A DNA stretch of 27,721 nucleotides from an uncultured Kiritimatiellota bacterium (lineage in GTDB: Bacteria > Verrucomicrobiota > Kiritimatiellia > RFP12 > UBA1067): the NCBI GenBank assembly GCA_934643865.1, contig CAKUCX010000043.1:1-27721 (forward strand). Reading direction: 5' to 3'. The notes under the pieces are model-generated. The model made no database searches, was not told the origin of the DNA, and was given only the letters and a program-made list of their open reading frames with translations. The position numbers and the translations under genes were made by a program. Below are positions 21,089 through 27,721 of this stretch, piece after piece. Within the stretch, counting starts at the first letter, position 1. Every line of letters begins with the position of its first letter.

Positions 21089-23770
21089 TCAGCGGCGCGG
21101 CGCGTAGACGATGAAGCCGCCGATCCCGAGACGGCCGCCCTTCGCGGCGAGCGTCAGCGTGTGCGGCCCGTTCGCGCAGTTCTGCACGAGCGTCGTGCGC
21201 GTCTCGGCGGCGGCGGGGACGTAGGGCGCGGCGAAAAGCGGCTGCGTCCGCCACTTCACCTGGAAGCCCGGCTTCGCCTCCTTCTTCGCGTACTTGTACT
21301 GCCAGACGCAGTTGATGTCCTTCGGGTCGAGGACGGCGCGGCCGGACTTCGAACGGAAGCGTTCGCGCGTGTTCCCCGTGCCGTCCGGCCCCGTGACGCT
21401 GCCGACGACGGAGTAGATGATCGGGTTGGCGTCCGGCTTCGTGCCCTCCAGGAAGGTGAGCGTCCAGTCCTCCGCCACCGCCGGCGCGTCGATGTCCACA
21501 TGGTCGACGAACGGCATCCACATCGGGCCCGTCCCCGGGCGCGTCGTGTACCACAGCTCCGGGAACGTCGCCGGATTCCGTCCGTCCAGGGTCAGCGAGC
21601 CGATCGCGTCCGCCACACCCGTCCCGTCCGACACCGCGACCACGCGGTTGCCCGTGAACGCGAGCGTGAGCGAACCGTCGGCGGCGACCTTCACGCGCGG
21701 GTCGTCGAGGGGGATCGTCTCGATGGAGCCGTTCACGGCCGGCTCGGCCTCCGCGCCCGGAAGGCGCGCCATGTCCTCGTAGATGAACTGCGCGTAGAGG
21801 TCGAGCGCGGGCGTTTTGCGGTCCATGTGGATGCCATCCGCCAGAAGGTCGTACTCGGCCCAGCCGTTCCGCACCAGCATTTCGCACCACTTCCGGTTGA
21901 GGTCCACGTACATCGTGCCGTAGCGCGTCGCGATGTCGGCGATCGTCTTCGTGCGCGCGTCGCGCTCGGCGAGCATTTCGCGCGGGCGCTGACCGCGCGA
22001 GAGGTGGCTGGACCAGAGAATGATCTCGGCGGTCGTCGTCTCGCGCACCTTCTTCACGATCTCCTCGTACTTCGCGAGGCTGCCGTAGTCGTGGAAGAAG
22101 AGGAGGTCGGGATAGAACGGATAGAGGTCGCTTTCCGCCGTGCGGCTCAGGCGTTCCGCCCCGTAGCCGCCGATGGCGCGGTTCTGCACCTCGAACTTCA
22201 CCGTCGGGTAGCGCCGCGTCAGCTCCTCCATCACCTGGCGCGACCAGTGCTGGCCGACGATGGACTGACCGTAGAAGAGGATGCGCACGCGCGCGGGGCG
22301 CGCCGCCGTCGATTCCGCCATCGCCTTCATCGTCCGCTGGATGTGGCGCACGGTGGGGTTCCGGGGCGCGGCGTCGGGATCCACCGCCGGGAGGCGCTTC
22401 AGCTCGTAGCGGTGGGGCTTCGGCGTACGCAGCTTCAGGAGTTCCGCCCAGCGCGCGTCCTGGTCCCGCTCCAGCGCGGCGCGTTTGCCGTAGTCGCGGA
22501 TGTAGTCGGGAAGGCGGCGCTCGAAGTAGCCGGTCTTGTCCTTGAGGCCGTCGTAGTGGGCCTGGACGGCCGCGAAGTCGTCCGGGTTCACGCCCCGGAG
22601 ACGCAGATACCAGCGGGAGGCGGCGAACATGCGCAGCTCGTTCTGCTCGATCGCGCAGCGCGCGGCGTTCGCGCGCTCGACGGCGGCGGCCTGCCTGAAC
22701 TGCGGCGTCTTCGGGTTCATCGCGAGGTTGACGCCGAAGCCGAGTTCGCCCGCCGTCCACGTGCCGACCTCCTCGCCATCGATGAGAAGCGCGTAGCGGG
22801 CGCCCTTCTCAAGATCCGTGACGGCCAGCGTCTCGCGGTTCAGGTCCTCCAGGATGCGCGCGAGCGGCAGGGCCGCCTCGGCGCCCTTCTGGATGGGCCA
22901 GGGGAGGGCCCGTTCCAGGACCGTGAACGCGCAGCCGTCCGCCGTCTTCGCGAAGCCGTCCACGGCCGCGTTGACGCTCCGCGCCACGGCGCCGCTTTTC
23001 GCGGAGACGGCAACGTCGCAGACGGGGTTCGTCGCGCCCTGTGCCTTCAGGAACTCGTAGGCCATGAAGAGGTGGCCGGGCGCGGCGGGATGGACGCGGT
23101 CCGGGCGCACGAACGAGAACGCGGGATCCTTCCGCTGCTCGGCGACGACGAGGTTCTGGTAGGCGGTGTTCCAATCGACGACTTCGCTCCCGGTTTCGGC
23201 GGCGAGCGTCTTGCCGAAGTCCGCAAAGCGCTTCAGCGCCGCGACCGTGCCCTTCAGCGCGGGCGTCGGCTTCGGCCCCTTCTGCACGGCCGTCTCGTCA
23301 TACGGCGTGGGGGTGAGGAACATGAGCCGCGCCCGGGGCGTCCCCGCGCGGAGCATGCACGCAAGGCGCGTCAGGTTGTTCGTGTAGGTGGCGTAGCACG
23401 CCTGCTCGCGGGCGGGAACCTGCGCGCGGTGCTTCGGGTCGGCCATCTTCGCGGGGCTGTAGATGTCGCGCCGCGAGTCGTTCATGCCGAACATGAGCGC
23501 GACGACGGTGGGGTCCCAACGGCGGACGTCCTCCTCGAAGCGCGTCCGCGCGGCGCCCGCGTTGTCGCCGCCCACGCCCGCGTTGTAGAACCGCACGGCG
23601 CGGTCCGGGTAGCGGGTGAGGTAGAAATCGGCGAGCATCTTCACGTAGGAGCCGCCGTGCGTGATCGAATCGCCCCAGAACACGACCCGGTCACCGTTCC
23701 CGAAAGGCGCCGCCCCCGCAGCCAGGGCAAGGCAGGACGCCGCGACAATCATCAATTTATTCGCTTCCAT
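21089..23770 (-). CDS. Secreted protein with two SGNH/GDSL esterase domains
   Basis: The 893-residue exported protein has two separate SGNH hydrolase domains. Domain 1 (about 25-245) has FWGDSITHGG (Ser35), NAGVGGDN (G68), FGMNDS (N97) and DRVHP (Asp224, His227). Domain 2 (about 490-670) has FYGQSIVGQHW (Ser503), NRAIGGYGAERL, FFHDYGSL and LLADGIHMD (Asp645, His648). A C-terminal beta-sandwich-like region (about 690-893) may bind carbohydrate. The likely role is removal of acetyl or other esters from polysaccharides in the envelope or outside. Residues 1-20 are a signal peptide. The start is either 23770 (chosen, gives a Lys in the n-region) or the internal ATG at 23752. A TATACT lies only 6 nt before 23770. 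Confidence 0.85.
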   Translation of the reverse strand: MEANKLMIVAASCLALAAGAAPFGNGDRVVFWGDSITHGGSYVKMLADFYLTRYPDRAVRFYNAGVGGDNAGAARTRFEEDVRRWDPTVVALMFGMNDSRRDIYSPAKMADPKHRAQVPAREQACYATYTNNLTRLACMLRAGTPRARLMFLTPTPYDETAVQKGPKPTPALKGTVAALKRFADFGKTLAAETGSEVVDWNTAYQNLVVAEQRKDPAFSFVRPDRVHPAAPGHLFMAYEFLKAQGATNPVCDVAVSAKSGAVARSVNAAVDGFAKTADGCAFTVLERALPWPIQKGAEAALPLARILEDLNRETLAVTDLEKGARYALLIDGEEVGTWTAGELGFGVNLAMNPKTPQFRQAAAVERANAARCAIEQNELRMFAASRWYLRLRGVNPDDFAAVQAHYDGLKDKTGYFERRLPDYIRDYGKRAALERDQDARWAELLKLRTPKPHRYELKRLPAVDPDAAPRNPTVRHIQRTMKAMAESTAARPARVRILFYGQSIVGQHWSRQVMEELTRRYPTVKFEVQNRAIGGYGAERLSRTAESDLYPFYPDLLFFHDYGSLAKYEEIVKKVRETTTAEIILWSSHLSRGQRPREMLAERDARTKTIADIATRYGTMYVDLNRKWCEMLVRNGWAEYDLLADGIHMDRKTPALDLYAQFIYEDMARLPGAEAEPAVNGSIETIPLDDPRVKVAADGSLTLAFTGNRVVAVSDGTGVADAIGSLTLDGRNPATFPELWYTTRPGTGPMWMPFVDHVDIDAPAVAEDWTLTFLEGTKPDANPIIYSVVGSVTGPDGTGNTRERFRSKSGRAVLDPKDINCVWQYKYAKKEAKPGFQVKWRTQPLFAAPYVPAAAETRTTLVQNCANGPHTLTLAAKGGRLGIGGFIVYAPRR

Positions 23771-23776
23771 GCCGAC

Positions 23777-23782
23777 AGTATA
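23777..23782 (-). promoter_or_regulatory. -10 hexamer immediately before the double-SGNH gene
   Basis: On the minus strand TTATGCTATACTG places TATACT 6 nt before the ATG at 23770. If initiation is about 7 nt downstream, the transcript would begin at or inside that ATG, implying a leaderless mRNA or use of the ATG at 23752 (GGAAG upstream). The TGCTATACT string matches the promoters at 6137 and 10411. Confidence 0.5.
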
Positions 23783-23815
23783 GCATAATTCCGCGAGGAC
23801 AACCGCACTCCTGCC

Positions 23816-24182
23816 CTAACCCGCCGCCGTCAGCAACATTCCCAGCGCATGTTCCACTGCGGCGGCACGTACGGTCGCCCGGTCGCTGGGGAACACCACG
23901 TTCTCGCTCGTCACGCCGCGTTCCGTGGCAAGGCCGAACCAGACATCCCCCGCCGAGTGGACGCCATCCCCCCCCCCGGACCGGCCAGCCCCGTCACGGA
24001 CACGGCCACATCGACCTTCAGCCGTTCGCGCTCGCTTTCGCAGAACCAGCAGAAGCCAGCCTTCTCGTCGCCAAGCCAGACGGACGCGAGGAACGGCCAG
24101 ACCTTCGTCCCCTTCACGCCGCCACTGGCGTCCATGGACACGGAACGGCGGCCAAAGCAAGAGCCAACAACAGTCCCGTCAT
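23816..24182 (-). pseudogene. Chimeric pseudogene: glycosidase start and fragment joined to a CinA C-terminus
   Basis: Three pieces lie in three frames. First, AAAGGAGG and an ATG at 24182 open a signal peptide (MTGLLLALALAAVP), which stops at 24114. Second, the frame through 24141 encodes KVWPFLASVWLGDEKAGFCWFCESE, which I recognise as typical of DUF6067-type glycosidases. It runs directly into VDVAVSVTGLAGPGGG, the CinA (nicotinamide-nucleotide amidase) C-terminal motif. Third, after a G10 tract the frame shifts, and VWFGLATERGV, then VFPSDRATVRAAAVEHALGMLL, completes the CinA end, stopping at 23816. One more G would restore the CinA frame. The start lies 10 nt after the GH92-GH26 stop, so this was probably a second operon gene that suffered a deletion. 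No intact product is expected. Confidence 0.7.
23968..23977. repeat. C10/G10 homopolymer at the CinA frameshift
   Basis: Ten consecutive C on the plus strand (G10 on the coding strand) lie exactly where the CinA-like frame breaks, in the codons for GPGGG. Eleven G would keep the frame. Confidence 0.85.
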
Positions 24183-24192
24183 CCGTCCTCCT

Positions 24193-27100
24193 TTATTTTG
24201 CCCGTCTGGCGAGGAATCGCCCTGCAGTGCCGGGCTTCGTCAAATCAATGCGATCCTTCGCGGTCAAAACTGTTTCATCGGCAACAAAGCGCCGCAAATC
24301 TGCCATCCCAGCCGTCGAGGCCGGGAAAGTCCACTTCCCGTTATAGGTCGTCAGGATCGCAAAACGAACACCGCTTTCTCGGGCGACACGCAGCAACTGC
24401 GTGTAAAAGTCATCTGTGTCCATCGCGCTGGACTCGAAGATGCCGCAACTCTTGCCACGGCGAACCCCTTCCGCCGACAGAAGGCGCATCTTGCGCAAGG
24501 TCTCCTGATAGTTGGCAACACGTGTCGCACCTTCACCATGTCCGAAACCGTAATCGTCAAAACCAAGGAAATCGATATAATCATCGCCGGGATAACGGCA
24601 GAGATAACCGGAAACGCCCTCCTGCCCGATTTCTTTCCACTGACGGTCCGTGCCATAGCAGAACAGGACATTGTCCGCCCCAAGTTCACGACGCATATAG
24701 TCAATCGTGAAACGGTGCAGGCGAATGAGTTCCTCTGGCGTCGTCATGCCATCGCCCCACCAAAAGGCCCTGATTTCGCATTCATGAAAGAAGCGAAATG
24801 CCACGGGAATCCGAATGCCCGAATCATCGGAAAACTCCTTACAGAAGTCGCAGCATGACTTCAAAAGACTCAGGTACCAAGCTCGCGGACTCGGGAACAT
24901 CTCCGCCGGAGAACCATCCGCCGTCACACCACCGCACGGGCCGCCGGTCCCGTCGAGGATTTCGCGTACGACATCGGCGTGCTCTGCCGGGTAACCTTTT
25001 GACTCCTTGCGGAACCAGGCGCCTCTTCCGTTGGCATCTTTCGCGGAATAGGGATTCTCCATGTGCCAGGTCACGAACGGGATCGTGCGATGTTCACGGA
25101 ACTCCCGCTTGAGCTGATCCTTCATCAGCTTCCGGTTCCGTTCGTAGAAAGACTTTCCATACCATTGTCCGACGACTCTGTTGAACTCGTAGAACGTCAG
25201 CAGCGGCGCATCGTCCGTCTTTTCCTGGAAGGTCGTCGGTGCCTGCGAAAGCCAGTCAGCGTCCGCCGTGCTCCAAGCGTAAACGGAACGCCCCGCCTGC
25301 CCGATCACGCGCAGGTTGTCGGCAACGGTCTTCGCCCGCGGCGCGACCGGCGCGGCAGACGGCTTGCGGTCGGTCATCTTAAATACGAGCTCGCCACCCG
25401 CCGCCAGCTGGTCGTGCGTCAACTTGAAGCCGTCGAGCGGCTTACCGTTGAGGGCGACGGATCCGACATACTTGGAGGACGGCGAAATCCCATCTGCACA
25501 GATCGTCAGCGTCTTCTTGCCGACACGCACCGTGACCTTACCGAGCTGCGGCGCCCCGAGGACGTACTCGCCACCGCACGGCATGAACGGGTAAAAGCCC
25601 ATCACCGAGAACACGTGCCAGGCGCTCATCTGCCCGCAATCATCGTTGCCGCAGACACCCTCCGGCTCGTCGGTGTAGAATCGCTCGCAGATCTCCCGCA
25701 CGACCTCCGCCGTCCGATCGCCGCGTCCCAGGAACTGATAGTAATAGGCGATATGATGCTGTGGTTCGTTCCCCTGGGCATATTCGCCGATCAACCCCGT
25801 ACAGTCGCCATCGCGCCGTCGCGTCGCCCATCCCTCGTCCTTGAGGAACAGGCGATCCAGATCCTCGACACAGCGTTCCCTTCCGTCATGCAGTTCAATC
25901 ACGCCCTCGGGGTCGTGCATCAGGTGCCACGCATAGTTGAAGGCGCACGATTCGGTATAGTCGAAGTCGCGGTTGCTGCCGCCGGCGCCATAGTGGAGCG
26001 GATCGAACGGACGGCGCCAGTCGCCGTTCTCATAACGAGCGCGAAAGCATCCTGAGACCGGATCGAAAAGATTCCGGTAATATTGTGCGCGGCGCTCGTA
26101 GAATTCCGTCAGCGCCACGTCTCCGAGACGTCTCGCCAGCATCGCGACGCACGCATCGTCCAGACAGTGTTCGAGCGTATGAGAACAGGGTGAGCCGTGC
26201 GAGTTAATCGGGAAGTAGCCGACCTTGTCATAGTCGAAGTCGCGATAACGCCCCTTTCGCTGCCGCGCCGTGGCGTCAACGGCCTTCAGGATTTTCTTCG
26301 GATCGACGTCGCGCAGAAAACCCTTGAAATACGAGTCGACGATGAACGGAATCGAATGGTCTCCGACCATGCAGTAGGCCTCCTGTCCCCAGGTCTGGTG
26401 CTTGGCGACGCGGCCGATCTCGTCATACTCGTTCAACATCGAAAGCGCGAGGTCGCGCACAAGCTCCGGCCTGAGCACGGAGAAAAGCGGACACTGCGCA
26501 CGATAGGTGTCCCAAAGAGAGAACATCGTGTACTTCGTGTATCCGTCGGCGTAATGGACCTTCCCGTCGGCGCCGCGGAAACGTCCGTCGACGTCGCAGA
26601 AGAGGGACGGTTCGAGAAACGCATGATAAAGCGAGGTCGAGAAGATGCGACACGTGCGCGCATCACCCTCGGGAATCGCCCGCTCGAAGACGCCCGCCCA
26701 CGCCGCTGCACAGTCCGCTCGACGGGCGTCGAAGTCAAATCCGTCCGGGTCGGCGCGGAGATTCGCCTTCGCCGCCGCTGCATCGACGGATGACAGGGCC
26801 GCCTTGACGAGCAGTTCGTCGCCGTCCTTCAGGTCGAAGTCGAAGACGTATCGCTTGCCGGGACCGTCAACGGGCCTTGCCGGCAGCTGCCGCCAGGCCG
26901 TCGGCTTGCGCGAGAACGTCACAGCGTAGGCAATGTCCTTCGTCACAAAGGCCTGCGTCTTGCTCTGGCCCGCGATCCACATCCCGTCGGACGAAACATC
27001 GACCGAACACGCCAGCACGCGCGGACGGTTCTTATCCTGCCAGATGCCTCCCCACATCCTCGCGCCCCACGCGAGGTCGACAAGCACGTGAGCGGGTTCC

Positions 27101-27546
27101 TTCCCTTTGAAGACATAGCGGTGATAGGCGACCCGCCGCGAAGCCGTCAGCTCGGCCCGAACCTGATGGTTTGTGAGGTCGCAGGCATAATAACCGGGTT
27201 CGGCACGCTCCGTTCGCTTGTCGACAAGCCCCCAGGCGGGATCCTCGCCAGTCTCGCCTGTGAACGGCTGAAGGAGGACATCCATGAATTCGGCGGCTCC
27301 CATACCGCTAGCGTGAATCTGCGAAAACCCACGCACCCGCGTGTCGTCGTACTGATAGCCGGCGCAATACTTCCATCGTCCCGTTCCCGTGTCCGGTCCG
27401 GGGCTCACCATGCCATTCGGCCACTTCGGCCCCGGATAGAGATGTCCGTAACCTCCCGTGCCGATGAACAGGTTGACGTCCCGCGCCAGCTGCGCGGAAA
27501 CGGTGAAACACGATAGAATCAACACGACACTTGCTATGCACTTCAT
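24193..27546 (-). CDS. Secreted GH92 alpha-mannosidase fused to a GH26 mannanase-type domain
   Basis: The 1117-residue exported protein has a signal peptide at residues 1-18 (MKCIASVVLILSCFTVSA). Residues 20-726 are GH92, with VNLFIGTGGYGHLYPGP, GFSQIHASGMGA, SHTLEHCLDDACVA, YTESCAFNYAW (E532 as candidate acid), GNEPQHHIAYYYQFLG (592-607) and GNDDCGQMSAWHVFSVMGFYP (base Asp635/636). GH92 enzymes are Ca-dependent exo-alpha-mannosidases. Residues 745-1117 are GH26, with TWHMENPYS, RFFHECEIRAFWWG (acid/base E922, WW929-930) and GIFESS (nucleophile E1038). GH26 enzymes are mostly endo-beta-mannanases. The start at 27546 is set by the signal peptide; the ribosome site is weak. Base composition is slightly lower in GC than its neighbours, which suggests transfer. 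It probably acts on mannan or glycoprotein mannose outside the cytosol. Confidence 0.9.
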   Translation of the reverse strand: MKCIASVVLILSCFTVSAQLARDVNLFIGTGGYGHLYPGPKWPNGMVSPGPDTGTGRWKYCAGYQYDDTRVRGFSQIHASGMGAAEFMDVLLQPFTGETGEDPAWGLVDKRTERAEPGYYACDLTNHQVRAELTASRRVAYHRYVFKGKEPAHVLVDLAWGARMWGGIWQDKNRPRVLACSVDVSSDGMWIAGQSKTQAFVTKDIAYAVTFSRKPTAWRQLPARPVDGPGKRYVFDFDLKDGDELLVKAALSSVDAAAAKANLRADPDGFDFDARRADCAAAWAGVFERAIPEGDARTCRIFSTSLYHAFLEPSLFCDVDGRFRGADGKVHYADGYTKYTMFSLWDTYRAQCPLFSVLRPELVRDLALSMLNEYDEIGRVAKHQTWGQEAYCMVGDHSIPFIVDSYFKGFLRDVDPKKILKAVDATARQRKGRYRDFDYDKVGYFPINSHGSPCSHTLEHCLDDACVAMLARRLGDVALTEFYERRAQYYRNLFDPVSGCFRARYENGDWRRPFDPLHYGAGGSNRDFDYTESCAFNYAWHLMHDPEGVIELHDGRERCVEDLDRLFLKDEGWATRRRDGDCTGLIGEYAQGNEPQHHIAYYYQFLGRGDRTAEVVREICERFYTDEPEGVCGNDDCGQMSAWHVFSVMGFYPFMPCGGEYVLGAPQLGKVTVRVGKKTLTICADGISPSSKYVGSVALNGKPLDGFKLTHDQLAAGGELVFKMTDRKPSAAPVAPRAKTVADNLRVIGQAGRSVYAWSTADADWLSQAPTTFQEKTDDAPLLTFYEFNRVVGQWYGKSFYERNRKLMKDQLKREFREHRTIPFVTWHMENPYSAKDANGRGAWFRKESKGYPAEHADVVREILDGTGGPCGGVTADGSPAEMFPSPRAWYLSLLKSCCDFCKEFSDDSGIRIPVAFRFFHECEIRAFWWGDGMTTPEELIRLHRFTIDYMRRELGADNVLFCYGTDRQWKEIGQEGVSGYLCRYPGDDYIDFLGFDDYGFGHGEGATRVANYQETLRKMRLLSAEGVRRGKSCGIFESSAMDTDDFYTQLLRVARESGVRFAILTTYNGKWTFPASTAGMADLRRFVADETVLTAKDRIDLTKPGTAGRFLARRAK

Positions 27547-27588
27547 CTGGAGTAGTTCTTTCTTTACGTGCCGCCATCCATTAGCCAG

Positions 27589-27604
27589 TGCAACACTCGT
27601 TGCA
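27589..27604. promoter_or_regulatory. Operator-like palindrome upstream of the GH92-GH26 gene
   Basis: TGCAACACTCGTTGCA has perfect 6-bp half-sites (TGCAAC/GTTGCA) around 4 bp and lies 43 bp before the start codon. Size and half-site resemble LacI-family operators, which often control sugar genes. No regulator gene is in the window. Confidence 0.4.
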
Positions 27605-27650
27605 TAGCCCTGTGCCGACGAAGCTTCCTTGCTTAGACTTTTGCCTGTAG

Positions 27651-27696
27651 ATTGCGGAAGTAAACGCACCCGATTAGGTGTGGTTACTTCCGCAAT
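27651..27696. other. Strong 46-nt stem-loop near the right edge
   Basis: ATTGCGGAAGTAA (27651-27663) and TTACTTCCGCAAT (27684-27696) are perfect inverted repeats. The 20-nt middle continues pairing (CGCACC with GGTGTG around CGATTA), so almost the whole stretch is one stem with a single mismatch and one wobble. No T-run follows on either strand. Possible roles are a dispersed repeat, element end or structured leader. Confidence 0.6.
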
Positions 27697-27721
27697 GGGG
27701 AGTAGGAAGAGGTAAGGCAAG

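Noticed and set aside
21059..23788. 909-codon plus-strand open frame opposite the double-SGNH gene
   Set aside because: It has the same antisense artefact composition, and no recognisable domain.
25063..26055. 330-codon plus-strand open frame opposite the GH92-GH26 gene
   Set aside because: There are no domains, and it lies opposite strongly supported GH92 motifs.
27547..27720. N-terminal extension of the GH92-GH26 protein to 27720
   Set aside because: It would put a large hairpin and a palindrome inside the coding region and bury the signal peptide that begins at 27546.

Overview
The window looks like a chromosomal segment of a GC-rich, anaerobic, saccharolytic bacterium of the PVC group, most plausibly Kiritimatiellota or a close relative. 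This is inference from gene content: an [FeFe]-hydrogenase maturase (HydF), a V-type ATPase subunit B, a MurA with Asp at the fosfomycin-target position (known from Chlamydia), and large secreted carbohydrate-active enzymes. No 16S rRNA or taxonomic marker is present. Nearly all genes are on the minus strand. The plus strand carries the tail of a gene at the left edge, tRNA-Gln, the V-ATPase B gene and one doubtful small ORF.

Layout. 1-103: end of an unidentified plus-strand gene, followed by a bidirectional terminator. 6107-186: an operon of a secreted beta-propeller protein, a truncated DUF1016 protein and a secreted GH106-type rhamnosidase, joined by ATGA overlaps. 7455-6166: murA, divergent from tRNA-Gln(CTG). 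8941-7608: a D-2-hydroxyacid dehydrogenase and tsaE, which ends one base from the tRNA. 10316-9204: hydF, divergent from a solitary V-ATPase subunit B gene (10450-11856). 13965-11873: an overlapping four-gene operon of 2[4Fe-4S] ferredoxin, polytopic permease, AzlC and AzlD.

19894-14069 is a tight five-gene operon: two acyl carrier proteins, a membrane/AMP-ligase/hotdog-dehydratase fusion, a LolA-like periplasmic protein, and an MMPL exporter fused to an LpxL-like acyltransferase. This is the tailoring and export part of an aryl-polyene/flexirubin-type pathway. No ketosynthase, ketoreductase or aromatic-starter gene lies in the window. The exporter-acyltransferase linker contains a 54-nt repeat. 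19910-20460 is a gene-free mosaic of inverted repeats and GC hairpins. 23770-20461 holds a secreted double-SGNH esterase and a small alpha/beta hydrolase. 24182-23816 is a chimeric pseudogene (glycosidase start plus CinA C-terminus). 27546-24193 encodes a secreted GH92-GH26 fusion (alpha-mannosidase plus beta-mannanase-type).

Two promoter styles can be read. Genes with a clear AAGGAG-type ribosome site have a -10 hexamer about 24-38 nt before the ATG. Four genes without any such site (murA, the dehydrogenase, the first ACP and the double-SGNH gene) have a TANNNT hexamer only 6-9 nt before the ATG, which suggests leaderless mRNAs.
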